Shown: piece by piece, positions 8,010-16,695 of the stretch
How positions within the stretch are numbered: position 1 is the stretch's first letter
Layout of the letters: the number at the start of each line of letters is the position of its first letter
Origin: Gammaproteobacteria bacterium
GTDB lineage: Bacteria; Pseudomonadota; Gammaproteobacteria; Granulosicoccales; Granulosicoccaceae
Direction of reading: 5' to 3'
Assembly: GCA_019634245.1 (NCBI GenBank)
Contig: JAHQVR010000197.1
Coordinates: 1 to 64,000 of the forward strand
DNA length: 64,000 bases
Notes under the pieces: model-generated
Told to the model about the DNA's origin: nothing
Database searches by the model: none
The model's input: only the letters and a program-made list of their open reading frames with translations
Made by a program: the position numbers and the translations under genes

Positions 8010-8321
8010 TTAGCGACCACCACCAAGACAGGGAGGGGATTCTGGAACCGTTTCACCCTTGGACTGCCATTCTTCGGGCGTATGAGTATGTAAGCTCAGT
8101 GCATGTACGGGACCTGCCAGAAATTCTGCTAACAGTGTATTCAAAGAGCGGTGTCGTTTGATCAGCGTCTGTTCTTTGAAGGCCTCTGTCACCACCACCA
8201 CTTTGAAGTGTGTTTCAGAATCTGGTGGCACGTTGTGGTTGTGACTTTCGTTGAGCACGTCCAGATACACTGGCGACAAGGCCTCAACAAGCGTGTCGTG
8301 AATGTCGCTTTGAACACTCAT
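8010..8321 (-). CDS. bolA: BolA-family protein
   Basis: This 103-residue protein has the BolA fold: 'LSPVYLDVLNESHNHNVPPDSETHFKVVVV' contains the conserved 'ES..HN' and the invariant His of 'ETHFKV', followed by 'LIKRHRSLNTLLAEFL' and 'VHALSLHTHTPEEW'. BolA proteins bind [2Fe-2S] clusters together with monothiol glutaredoxins and affect cell shape and stress responses. The 'RHR' and 'HALSLHTHTP' features place it with BolA itself rather than IbaG. It follows slt with a 9-bp gap and is probably co-transcribed with it. About 100 bp separate it from the GGDEF-EAL gene. Confidence 0.9.
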   Translation of the reverse strand: MSVQSDIHDTLVEALSPVYLDVLNESHNHNVPPDSETHFKVVVVTEAFKEQTLIKRHRSLNTLLAEFLAGPVHALSLHTHTPEEWQSKGETVPESPPCLGGGR

Positions 8322-8330
8322 GATTGATTT

Positions 8331-10337
8331 TTAAACGTCACTGCCCGTTCTTTCCACTTCAGGTTGAATTTTATCCAGCCGGTTTCGCAGAGGCGTCGGC
8401 TCACCGTGCAAATGCCATTCATAAATAGCCATATACGCTAGCACGGCCCGCACATAGCGCCGCGTTTCAGTAAACGGAATGCTGTCAATCCAGACATCAG
8501 CGTCCATCGGCTTATCGGGTAGCCACTTTTGCACTCGATGGGGGCCCGCATTATAACTGGCGGTGGCTAAAACCAAGCGATCATCAAACTTGTCACGCAC
8601 GTGGCGTAAGTAGAAAGTGCCAAAGTCTATGTTGGTGCTAACGTCAGTCAGATCACCTTCCCAATCGGGTTTTCCTTGTAATTCGGCCACATACTTTGCA
8701 GTTCGTGGCATCAGCTGCATCAGCCCCATAGCCCCAGCTGACGATCGAACATCACTCATATAGCCGCTCTCCCGCCGCATCACACCAAATACCCACGCAG
8801 GCTCTACTCGATGGGTTTTCGCAGCTTTCGCGACATATTCGGTGTACAGCATCGGGAAGCGCAATTCCAACGCCTGTTTTTGTTCGGCCTTTGCAGCAGA
8901 AAAAATGGCCCTATCGTGCAATTCCCAATCCCGAGCCAACACCGCGCTGGCCGCATACTCCGCAAGGGATGCATCGGCGAGTACTTGTGTCCACTCTCGA
9001 CGCCCTTCCCAAGCGATGTCGGCTCGAAAAAACTCCCGGGCCCGAATCAACCGATTGTTCTGTTGTAATGCTTGCAAGATTTGGGTGTCAGGAACAATGG
9101 GGACGTTTTTAATAGCATAAGGTGACGCGAGTTTGTCGGCTGATAAAAATCCATGATAAGACTGCAGCTCAGCCAGTTCTTGGTAAATCTGTGTCGCGCG
9201 TTCGGAGTGTCCAGCCTGTTCAAAGGCTCGGGCTTCCCAGTAAGCCCAATGGTCTTCGGCTTGTTCTTCTTTGGGTAATTGGCGAATGCTTCGCAGCACC
9301 TGCGGCCAATCCTGAGCAAATAACGCTGTTCGTACTCGCCACTCTTTAAGCTCCAGATCGTCCGGCCGAGCCTCAAAACTGTTCAACCACGCATAGCTTT
9401 CCGGCAAACGACGATAAGCCCCACGCATGGCCAACGCCCGGTTTGTGTCATAGAGGCGATCGGAAAAAAACCGATAATTATCTCGAACGCCCAGCCAGTG
9501 TTCTGTTGCCGCCACAGGATCGTCCTTGGACCAGGCCAGCACCAAATCCACCACCATACGCCGGTTCAAAAGGTTGTCCTTTTTTATATCATTGCCAGTA
9601 AGTACTGCTTCTGGCGACTCAAGCCCAGTTATCCATTGCTGGACGCGTTTGCGATCTCGCGTACCCAGATAGCCCAGCATGGATTCTGCGTACTCGGGCC
9701 GATCTTTCTCCATCGCTGTAAAAATGCGTTCCCATATGGACTTTATGCTTGGCGCTTGGCGAGCCTCCAGCGCCTTTAATACACCGACACAACGCTCGTG
9801 GTGGTCAACCGGTTGCAGCCATAAGTCCAATGCCGCTGCATCGCTTAAGGAGGTAACCTGGCCTGTTTCAAAGCGGGCTCTCAGCGTGGAACAGGGCATC
9901 GGGCTGGCGACGGTCGATTTCGCCACACCTAAAAACAACGACCACTTTTCTGTTTCTGCCAAACGCTCTTGCAGCAAGCGGGTCAGGCGCCGCAGAAGCA
10001 CCTTATCCTTATGGTGCTTTTCAAAGTCGTTGAGCGCCTGAATCTCTTTTTTCCCAGGTGATTCGGATAGCCGGAATTGATCGCTGAGCGCTTCGAACTC
10101 TAGGTAGTCAGCTAACGGGTAGTCACTCGATACCAACGCTTTCTGGCGGTAGAAACCTTCTCTATCGCCCACACGAAGCGCGTCTCGAGCTTTGACAAAT
10201 TCCACTCTGTCAGTCAGAAACGGATCGTCCTGGTAAGCCATCAAAGGACAGGGACTCAACAGCAGCACGCTGATCATCCATAGTGGTCTGGAATGGCGAC
10301 AAGCCGCTATCGCACGCAGAGAGAGTTGGCGCAACAT
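8331..10337 (-). CDS. slt: Soluble lytic murein transglycosylase (Slt70 type)
   Basis: This 668-residue periplasmic enzyme cleaves the MurNAc-GlcNAc bond of peptidoglycan to leave 1,6-anhydromuropeptides. After a signal peptide ('PLWMISVLLLSPCPLMA', cleaved near residue 35) there is a long alpha-helical superhelix (U and L domains), then the lysozyme-like domain with catalytic Glu in 'VMRRESGYMSDVRSSAGAMG', 'LMQLMPRTA' and 'ATASYNAGPHRVQKWLP'. E. coli Slt70 is 645 residues. The open frame extends 41 codons further upstream, but the ATG at 10337 is chosen because it starts the signal peptide and has AAGGGA upstream. It is divergent from trhO. Confidence 0.93.
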   Translation of the reverse strand: MLRQLSLRAIAACRHSRPLWMISVLLLSPCPLMAYQDDPFLTDRVEFVKARDALRVGDREGFYRQKALVSSDYPLADYLEFEALSDQFRLSESPGKKEIQALNDFEKHHKDKVLLRRLTRLLQERLAETEKWSLFLGVAKSTVASPMPCSTLRARFETGQVTSLSDAAALDLWLQPVDHHERCVGVLKALEARQAPSIKSIWERIFTAMEKDRPEYAESMLGYLGTRDRKRVQQWITGLESPEAVLTGNDIKKDNLLNRRMVVDLVLAWSKDDPVAATEHWLGVRDNYRFFSDRLYDTNRALAMRGAYRRLPESYAWLNSFEARPDDLELKEWRVRTALFAQDWPQVLRSIRQLPKEEQAEDHWAYWEARAFEQAGHSERATQIYQELAELQSYHGFLSADKLASPYAIKNVPIVPDTQILQALQQNNRLIRAREFFRADIAWEGRREWTQVLADASLAEYAASAVLARDWELHDRAIFSAAKAEQKQALELRFPMLYTEYVAKAAKTHRVEPAWVFGVMRRESGYMSDVRSSAGAMGLMQLMPRTAKYVAELQGKPDWEGDLTDVSTNIDFGTFYLRHVRDKFDDRLVLATASYNAGPHRVQKWLPDKPMDADVWIDSIPFTETRRYVRAVLAYMAIYEWHLHGEPTPLRNRLDKIQPEVERTGSDV

Positions 10338-10442
10338 ATGATTAGATCCCTTACCCCAAAAGACCGCAACCGTGAACTCTGGCTCATCGATCGCTCGATT
10401 ATCCGCAACTAGCGCACTGCGAGTGGCCAAAAAACAGATAAA

Positions 10443-10471
10443 ATTATAGTTATGACCCAACTATAGTTCAG
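10443..10471. promoter_or_regulatory. Divergent promoter region with inverted repeat (slt / trhO)
   Basis: A perfect 7-bp inverted repeat, TATAGTT-N7-AACTATA (10445-10465), lies between slt and trhO. On the minus strand a consensus TATAAT (10448-10443) would serve slt, with a weak -35 (CTGAAC, 10471-10466) 17 bp away. On the plus strand TATAGT (10462-10467) could be the -10 for trhO, whose ATG is at 10491. The two promoters would overlap. Confidence 0.4.
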
Positions 10472-10490
10472 AACGCAAAAAACGCCAGCA

Positions 10491-11339
10491 ATGAGTTTAA
10501 CTTTGGACACCAACCGCCAACACTTGAATGTTTCGGGCTATCGCTTTGTCGAATTATCAGATCTCGAACCATTACGCGACAGCTTAAGGCAACAGCTCAA
10601 CGATCTGGGTGTCAAAGGCACCATATTGCTGGCTGAAGAAGGTATCAACGTGGCGCTCTCCGGTACCGAGAGGCAAATCAGTGAAGCTCGGCAGGTGCTC
10701 AATGCGGTCCCGGCATTGAAAGACCTTTGGCTCAAAGAGAGCTATTCGCGCATTCTGGCGTTTTCAAAAATGAAAGTGCGCATCCGCCCAGAGATCATCA
10801 CTTTCGACCCGCAGACTCGCTTTAGTGATAAACAACGTGCGGCAGCCCCTTCGATACCCCCAACGCAAGTCAAACAGTGGCTCGATGAAGGTCACGAATT
10901 TACCCTACTCGACACCCGGAATCGATATGAAGTGGCTTCCGGTACCTTTGCTACGGCTGTGAATTTGGATCTGGAACACTTTCGAGATTTTGCGGCTTCT
11001 GTCGATCAAGCGATCGAAGCCGGTACGATCAACACAGACCTACCAGTGGTCACATTCTGCACAGGCGGTATACGGTGTGAAAAAGCCGCGCCCTTTATGA
11101 AAGAACGGGGGTTTAAAGAGGTCTATCAAATCGAAGGCGGTGTCCTCAATTACTTTGAGCAGTGTCAGAGTGCTCACTGGCAAGGCGACTGTTTTGTCTT
11201 TGATGATCGCGTGGAAATCGATGCGAATCTGGCCCCCACCGATGCCTATATTTGCCGACGCTGCCATCTAGCCTTTGACGATGGGGATTCTTGTGGATGT
11301 TCGGAAGGGCCGTTGATTGACCCACATATGAATCGCTAA
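10491..11339 (+). CDS. trhO: tRNA uridine(34) hydroxylase, rhodanese-like
   Basis: This 282-residue protein belongs to the TrhO (YceA) family, which forms 5-hydroxyuridine at the wobble position of certain tRNAs using oxygen. It has an N-terminal acylphosphatase-like domain ('GVKGTILLAEEGINVALSG'), then a rhodanese domain (about residues 115-220) with 'LLDTRNRYEVASGTF' and the active-site loop 'FCTGGIRCEKA' carrying the catalytic Cys, then a Cys-rich tail ('ICRRCHLAF...SCGCSEG') that may bind zinc. It stands alone, divergent from slt, and ends 2 bp from the convergent methyltransferase. Confidence 0.93.
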   Translation: MSLTLDTNRQHLNVSGYRFVELSDLEPLRDSLRQQLNDLGVKGTILLAEEGINVALSGTERQISEARQVLNAVPALKDLWLKESYSRILAFSKMKVRIRPEIITFDPQTRFSDKQRAAAPSIPPTQVKQWLDEGHEFTLLDTRNRYEVASGTFATAVNLDLEHFRDFAASVDQAIEAGTINTDLPVVTFCTGGIRCEKAAPFMKERGFKEVYQIEGGVLNYFEQCQSAHWQGDCFVFDDRVEIDANLAPTDAYICRRCHLAFDDGDSCGCSEGPLIDPHMNR

Positions 11340-11341
11340 GC

Positions 11342-11923
11342 TCAACCCTCTTTGATTGCCATTGTGATTGTGTAACTTTTGCCCTGTTTGAGCTTTTTTG
11401 CGTTGCCGAATACGTCGAAAAATGAACGTTTGATGAAGGTTCGAAGCCCGTTGATCGTTACCACGACAATTCGACCGCCCGGCTGCAACCGATCATAAGC
11501 ATCTTGAAACGCAATTTGAAAAAATTCGTTGCCCACTTTGGCAGGCAGATTGGAGACAACCAGTGACAAGGCAGGTGCCTGTGGCACAGCGCTAAAACCG
11601 TTGCTCAAATACACATTTACGTTATTGATGCCGTTCCGCTTGGCATTGGTCTGCGTATACTCCACAGCCACAAAATCTTTATCCACCAATTGAACCGACC
11701 CATGGATAGCCTTGCGGGCAATCGTCAACCCTAAGGGACCGTAACCACAACCCATATCCAAGGCGGTCTCATCCTCGGCAACCTCTAAGTAATCCAGCAG
11801 AAGCTCGGTGCCACTATCGATATTTCGCGGTGAAAATAATCCCCAGGTGGTTAGAAAGCTCAGACGTTCACCGCTGAGTTCTGCATCGATGGTCAGGTCC
11901 TTGCGCAGATCTGATAGTGACAT
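11342..11923 (-). CDS. Class I SAM-dependent methyltransferase (RsmC-like MTS domain)
   Basis: This 193-residue protein matches the small methyltransferase domain (MTS) seen in the RsmC/RlmG group. It has the SAM-binding motif 'ALDMGCGYGPLGLTIA', the acidic residue at 'VQLVDKDFVAV', and 'LVVSNLPAKVG' where catalytic NPPF/NPPY normally lies. Asn and Pro are retained in changed order ('NLPAK'), as in other short members of this group. It lacks the N-terminal half of RsmC. Members are often annotated as 16S rRNA G1207 methyltransferases, but a substrate cannot be assigned here. The gene is single and convergent with trhO. Confidence 0.75.
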   Translation of the reverse strand: MSLSDLRKDLTIDAELSGERLSFLTTWGLFSPRNIDSGTELLLDYLEVAEDETALDMGCGYGPLGLTIARKAIHGSVQLVDKDFVAVEYTQTNAKRNGINNVNVYLSNGFSAVPQAPALSLVVSNLPAKVGNEFFQIAFQDAYDRLQPGGRIVVVTINGLRTFIKRSFFDVFGNAKKLKQGKSYTITMAIKEG

Positions 11924-12084
11924 GGGTTAAGAGGCTGGTTAGGGCTTGAAATGCTGAATAAGTTTGATAAAACTGTCACGGGGACACATTTCGGCATGCT
12001 GCCGTGTACAGATGCTGCAAGGCTTGCCGTTATTCGCTACAGTTCTCCCATTCTACGATTTTAAATCCTTTTGAGGCGCATTTA

Positions 12085-12744
12085 ATGAGACTTATCCTGC
12101 TGGGAGGACCAGGGGTAGGCAAAGGCACGCAGGCGGCTTTGCTGACCCGGGAGTATTCCATCCCACAAATATCGACAGGCGATATGCTGCGCGCTGCTGT
12201 CGCCAAGCGAACTCCTTTAGGACTTGCCGCGAAAGCTATTATCGACAAAGGCGATCTGGTATCCGATGACATCGTGGTCAGTTTGGTTAAGGAACGCATC
12301 CAGTCTTCAGATTGCGAATCAGGCTTTCTATTTGATGGGTTCCCACGCACCATCGCTCAAGCTGATGCTCTTAAGGAAAGTGCCATTCATATCGATGCGG
12401 TGATAGAAATCGATGTCAATCGTGAAGAAATCGTCAAACGTATCAGCGGCCGACGCACGCACGAACCCTCAGGCAGAACGTATCACTTGGTGACTAATCC
12501 ACCCAAAAACGGCGAACTGGATGATGTCACTGGAGAACCGTTGGTACAGCGCCCCGATGACGAAGAATCCACAGTTCGGTACCGATTGGATGTGTACGAA
12601 GAGCTTACCGCACCGCTAAAAAAATATTATTCCGATTGGGCGAACAACAATGACCCCAAGGCGCCAAAGTATGTAAAAGTGGATGGACAGGGTGAAACAC
12701 AAGAAGTATTTAATCGTATTGTATCCAAGCTTCAAAACCACTAA
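12085..12744 (+). CDS. adk: Adenylate kinase
   Basis: This 219-residue enzyme catalyses ATP + AMP = 2 ADP. The P-loop '[11 protein letters not shown]' is at residue 7, the AMP-binding segment at '[10 protein letters not shown]', 'FDGFPRT' follows, and the long LID domain ('[13 protein letters not shown]...[15 protein letters not shown]') is without zinc-binding Cys residues, as in most Gram-negatives. The open frame begins 27 codons upstream, but the ATG at 12085 is preceded by GAGG and starts at the P-loop strand as in the family. It is monocistronic with a strong terminator. Confidence 0.97.
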   Translation: MRLILLGGPGVGKGTQAALLTREYSIPQISTGDMLRAAVAKRTPLGLAAKAIIDKGDLVSDDIVVSLVKERIQSSDCESGFLFDGFPRTIAQADALKESAIHIDAVIEIDVNREEIVKRISGRRTHEPSGRTYHLVTNPPKNGELDDVTGEPLVQRPDDEESTVRYRLDVYEELTAPLKKYYSDWANNNDPKAPKYVKVDGQGETQEVFNRIVSKLQNH

Positions 12745-12756
12745 CTACACCGATAA

Positions 12757-12793
12757 GCTACCGGTGCTGGTATCAGTCACTGGTAGCGTTTTT
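12757..12793 (+). terminator. Rho-independent terminator of adk
   Basis: A 10-bp stem with one G-T pair, GCTACCGGTG (12757-12766) with CACTGGTAGC (12778-12787), closes an 11-base loop and is followed by G and five T. The T-run overlaps the stop codon of the convergent hydrolase gene. Confidence 0.9.
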
Positions 12794-13610
12794 AATCGAC
12801 ATCTAAAATTCTTTTTAGCGCCTGCAGCGTTTGCTCAGGCTGCTCACTCATTTGCATATGTCCACAGGACGTTAGTACGTGAAGCTCAGCGTTAAACAGT
12901 TGTTGTACGGCAACCGTGCCCTTCATCGATGTCATCTTGTCTTGATCCCCGGCAATTATTGACACCTGCACGCTCTCTTTCATCGCATCACCGGCAGCCT
13001 CTGCGCCACGATACAACTGACAGGCAGCCAAATCGTTATGCAAAACACCCGGCGCTGCCTGTTCGAGTAATACCATGGCCATATTCAACGCACTGATACC
13101 CGGAACCCGGTTCGCCCCTAGCCGCGATCCGTTCGCATGCCCAAAGATGGAAATCATATCAATGGCAGCGTAGTCGTTTGCCTTTGCCGCCGCCAACAGT
13201 GCATCACCTACAGCCATCGGATATGACGTGCCAAGCAATATCAACCGATTCACGTCAGCGAGTCTGCCCACGGTAGTTTCTATAGCCGTAAGGCTTCCCA
13301 TACTGTGGCCAACAACCGTCATCTGTGCCGTGGGTAATCCATGTTCTTGTGCCAACACATCAAGCAAGTTGTTCACCCACACGCCCTGTTCTTCAATCGT
13401 CTGCGGTGGCTCACCTTCCGACGCACCGTGACCGGGCAAATCGGGGGCAACTACGTTAAATCCGCGTCTGGCGAAGTAGCGTGCCAGTAAAATCCACACC
13501 GTGCGATTCAGACCCGAACCATGCAACATAACAAGGGTGGGCTGTTGTGTATCGATGGCTAATCCGCCAGTACTGACAAAAGCACTGGCACCATTGACCA
13601 GCACTTTCAT
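12792..13610 (-). CDS. Alpha/beta-fold hydrolase
   Basis: This 272-residue protein has a complete alpha/beta hydrolase triad: oxyanion 'LHGSGLNRTVW', nucleophile elbow 'VVGHSMGSL' (Ser), 'VVAPDLPGHGASEG', acid in 'IIAGDQDKMT' and His in 'TSCGHMQMSEQPEQ'. The substrate is unknown. It overlaps the upstream sulfhydrylase gene by 4 bp, so translation is probably coupled. Despite that neighbour it is not MetX: homoserine acetyltransferases are about 100 residues longer and have a distinct lid. It is the last gene of the ygfB-pepP-ubiH-clc-metY run. Confidence 0.85.
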   Translation of the reverse strand: MKVLVNGASAFVSTGGLAIDTQQPTLVMLHGSGLNRTVWILLARYFARRGFNVVAPDLPGHGASEGEPPQTIEEQGVWVNNLLDVLAQEHGLPTAQMTVVGHSMGSLTAIETTVGRLADVNRLILLGTSYPMAVGDALLAAAKANDYAAIDMISIFGHANGSRLGANRVPGISALNMAMVLLEQAAPGVLHNDLAACQLYRGAEAAGDAMKESVQVSIIAGDQDKMTSMKGTVAVQQLFNAELHVLTSCGHMQMSEQPEQTLQALKRILDVD

Positions 13611-14908
13611 GACGTTGCTCGCAATGCACGCTTCAACGCTTGCGCTAAATCGGCGATTAAATCATCAGGATCTTCAAGCCCAACCGAAAGCCGGACTAAA
13701 CCCGGAGATATGCCGGCGTCTAGCAACGCAGCATCATCCATCCTCGAATGTGTGGTTGTTGCAGGATGAATAACCAGCGACTTTGCATCACCGACATTAG
13801 CTAAGTGAGAAAACAACGACAGGCTATCAATAAACACCTTTCCAGCGGGACGACCACCGGCCAATTCAAACCCAAATACCGCCCCACAACCCTGGGGGAG
13901 TAGTTCTTTAGCCAACGCATGATCTGGATGGGACTTAACCGCCGGATGATGCACACTAGCCACCGCCTCATGATTTTGCAAAAAATCCACCAATGTCTGA
14001 GTGTTGCTGACATGCCTTTGCATTCGCATCGGTAACGTCTCCAAACCTTGCAATAAATGAAAGGCATTCGTTGGAGACAAGGACGCACCAAAATCCCGCA
14101 GCCCTTCCTTACGGGCTCGAGTAATGTAAGCCGCCGGACCAAATTCTTCGACAAAGTTCATACCATGGAACCCCGCGTAACTTTCTGTTAGCTCGGGAAA
14201 CAAACCCGACGCCTCCCAATTAAACCGTCCACCATCGACCAACGCTCCACCGATCGCAACTCCGTGCCCTCCCATGAATTTGGTGAGCGAATGCATCACA
14301 ATATCTGCACCCTGAAAAATGGGTTTTTGCAAACACGGCGTAGATAAGGTTGCGTCGACCAGTAACGGCAGGCCCGCATCATGCGCCACTTTCGCCACTT
14401 CAGGTATGTTGAGTACTTCACAACGTGGATTGGCCACTGTTTCAGCAAACACAGCACGGGTGTTGGGCTGAATGGCACTCGCAAATGCAGCTACGTCCGT
14501 GGGATCGACAAACGTGGTTTCAATACCAAATCGGGGTAGTGTATAACTGAGTAAGTTATGAGTGCCACCGTACAGTGCTCTTGATGCGACTATGTGGGAA
14601 CCTGCGCCAACAATGGTGGTTATCCCCAGATGAATGGCCGCCATACCACTGGCTGTGCATACCGCACCCACGGCACCTTCCAGTGCCGCAACACGCTCTT
14701 CAAGTACAGCAACAGTGGGATTCGAAATACGCGAGTACACATGCCCAGAACGTGCTGCATCAAACAAAGATGAGGCCGTGTCATTGTTATTAAAAACGTA
14801 AGAAGTGGTTTGATAAATAGGTGTTGCACGCGCACCAGTGCTGCCATCAGGCTGCTGCCCAGCGTGTAACGCCAATGTATCAAACCCGTAGTGTTTGGGA
14901 CCGGCCAT
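13607..14908 (-). CDS. metY: O-acetylhomoserine sulfhydrylase (aminocarboxypropyltransferase)
   Basis: This 433-residue PLP enzyme of the Cys/Met metabolism family makes homocysteine from O-acetylhomoserine and sulfide. 'FDTLALHAGQQPD' opens the protein as in MetY, 'RISNPTVAVLEERVAALEG' and 'ASGMAAIHL' follow, and the PLP Lys lies in 'VMHSLTKFMGGHG'. The C-terminal 'SLVIHPATTTHSRM' and 'LVRLSVGLED' are standard. Length (about 430) separates it from MetB/MetZ (about 390-400). It lies 8 bp after the CLC gene and overlaps the hydrolase by 4 bp. No metX is visible in the window. Confidence 0.9.
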   Translation of the reverse strand: MAGPKHYGFDTLALHAGQQPDGSTGARATPIYQTTSYVFNNNDTASSLFDAARSGHVYSRISNPTVAVLEERVAALEGAVGAVCTASGMAAIHLGITTIVGAGSHIVASRALYGGTHNLLSYTLPRFGIETTFVDPTDVAAFASAIQPNTRAVFAETVANPRCEVLNIPEVAKVAHDAGLPLLVDATLSTPCLQKPIFQGADIVMHSLTKFMGGHGVAIGGALVDGGRFNWEASGLFPELTESYAGFHGMNFVEEFGPAAYITRARKEGLRDFGASLSPTNAFHLLQGLETLPMRMQRHVSNTQTLVDFLQNHEAVASVHHPAVKSHPDHALAKELLPQGCGAVFGFELAGGRPAGKVFIDSLSLFSHLANVGDAKSLVIHPATTTHSRMDDAALLDAGISPGLVRLSVGLEDPDDLIADLAQALKRALRATS

Positions 14909-14916
14909 GTTGATTC

Positions 14917-16695
14917 TCAGGTTATGCCAAATTCTTCTTCGCGAGCACGTTTCACCACATCGTAGTGCTCTGCCAGTAAATCACTTTTATAAACCACACC
15001 CACCAAACGAGTCAGTTCATCATCTTGCTTATCAACGACCGGAACATATTCTAACTGCCGCTCGGCCATGAGCTGTAACGCCGCGACAATATTGGTTGTT
15101 TCCGTCACTGAATAGTCAGCATCTTGTCCAACCGAAGCTACCGTGTAATCGAGTCCATTTTCAATCGCATAAGACACTAACTCTGACAACGCCACACTAC
15201 GTACAAACCCGCCATTGTCATCCACCAACATGGCCAACCGTTGTCGACGCGTTCCCATATGGGATTCCAGTTCTCCTAGGGTTGCGGTTGCACTGTGGGT
15301 TGTATACCGATCACTGATCAGAGGCTTTACCTGGTGCGTCATCAGTAAACTGATGTCACGACCTGCGGTAATGTTGACATGTCGCCTAGCAAGCTGCCAG
15401 CGAAAAAACGAACTGTGTTTACCTTGTTGCATCGTAGCGCTAGCAACAGCCGCCGCCATCATCACACCGACCACCAGAGAATAGTTATGGGTCAGTTCAA
15501 AAACGATCAATATGGTAGAGATGGGTGCGCCCAGCAAAGCCGATGCCACCGCTGCCATGCCCACCACAGCATACACGCCCTGCTCTGCTAACGGCAAACC
15601 TAACCAGGTCACACAGATCCAGGAAACACAAAGCCAAAACGCTCCGCCGAGTAGCGCCCCTAAAAAAATTGCTGGGCCAAATACACCGCCCGCAAAACCA
15701 CTACCGATGGCCAAACCGACTAGTAGCAACTTGGCCACCAGCAACTGGATGAGCAGAGACGATTCCAGCTCTCCGCGTAACGCCTGCAAGGTTCCCTCGT
15801 AACCGATGCTCAACACCATCGGTAACTGAACGGCGACAACACCAATAAGCAGCCCCGCCACTGCGGGTCGAATCCAAATAGGCGCGCTTAGTCGAGCCCA
15901 CACGTTCGCCGTAGTGCCCGACAGAACTATCAGCGCTCTGGCAACGAGCGCTCCGCAAACGCCCAACAAAGCAAAGGGGACTAACTCCCACAGCGACACT
16001 AGGTCAAACTCAGGTAAGTCAAATTGAACGGTATTACCAAACGCAGCATCACGTACGACAAAGGCAAGCATCGCAGCCACCACCACGGGTGCAAAAACAC
16101 GCAAGGTGTAATACCCCACGATAACTTCCAGCGCGAAAATAACGGCCGCAATCGGGGCGTTAAACGACATAGTGACCGCCGCTGCAGCCCCACATCCGAG
16201 TAGCGCTAGGGATTGGTTACGATCCAGGTTCAACCAATCAGCCAGCACAGAACTTAAACTCGCCCCGATGTGAACGGCAGGCCCCTCACGTCCCAACGGG
16301 GCACCAACACCCAGTGAGACACTCGCCGCTACCGCGGCCACAATACCCGACCGGGCTGACATTCGAGCACTGTTAAGCGCACTGGCCTCCATAACATCAG
16401 CGATGCCGTGATAGCGCCGCTCCTGCATGAACATCAGCAACACTCCCACCAACAGACCGCCCAGGGCCGGAACCACGATTACACGCCAGGCGGGGAGCGC
16501 GCTGGCAATGGCTGCAAAGCGCTCCTCGGACGCACTGCCATAACCCAGCCACTGAAACAAAAGAATCATTTTTATCAGAACGAGTGTTGCCAGCGCTACC
16601 AACACACCGACGATGCCGGCAAGCAGAAAAAAACCAATCCGATTGGATGCTGCAGGCTGCAGCAAGCGCTTTGCTAACTGCACAGACTCTTTCAC
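14917..16695 (-). CDS. CLC-family chloride channel with C-terminal CBS domains
   Basis: This 592-residue membrane protein has the CLC core (about residues 20-430) and a CBS pair (about 450-590, e.g. 'QLEYVPVVDKQDDELTRLVGV'). The filter motif 'GREGPAVHIG' carries the gating Glu (residue 137), 'GGVFGPAIFLGALLGG' is the GxFxP motif, and 'FELTHNYSLVVGVM' holds the conserved Tyr. At the internal proton site the sequence reads 'FNAPIAAVIFALEVIVG': the residue aligned with Glu203 of E. coli ClcA is Val, as in true channels, so passive chloride conduction is more likely than H+/Cl- exchange. The GSGIP motif is replaced by 'YHGIADV'. The start is a GTG directly after the ubiH stop codon. Confidence 0.9.
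   Translation of the reverse strand: MKESVQLAKRLLQPAASNRIGFFLLAGIVGVLVALATLVLIKMILLFQWLGYGSASEERFAAIASALPAWRVIVVPALGGLLVGVLLMFMQERRYHGIADVMEASALNSARMSARSGIVAAVAASVSLGVGAPLGREGPAVHIGASLSSVLADWLNLDRNQSLALLGCGAAAAVTMSFNAPIAAVIFALEVIVGYYTLRVFAPVVVAAMLAFVVRDAAFGNTVQFDLPEFDLVSLWELVPFALLGVCGALVARALIVLSGTTANVWARLSAPIWIRPAVAGLLIGVVAVQLPMVLSIGYEGTLQALRGELESSLLIQLLVAKLLLVGLAIGSGFAGGVFGPAIFLGALLGGAFWLCVSWICVTWLGLPLAEQGVYAVVGMAAVASALLGAPISTILIVFELTHNYSLVVGVMMAAAVASATMQQGKHSSFFRWQLARRHVNITAGRDISLLMTHQVKPLISDRYTTHSATATLGELESHMGTRRQRLAMLVDDNGGFVRSVALSELVSYAIENGLDYTVASVGQDADYSVTETTNIVAALQLMAERQLEYVPVVDKQDDELTRLVGVVYKSDLLAEHYDVVKRAREEEFGIT

Noticed and set aside
12792..13610. MetX (homoserine acetyltransferase) beside metY
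   Set aside because: The protein is about 100 residues too short and has a generic GHSMG hydrolase pattern.
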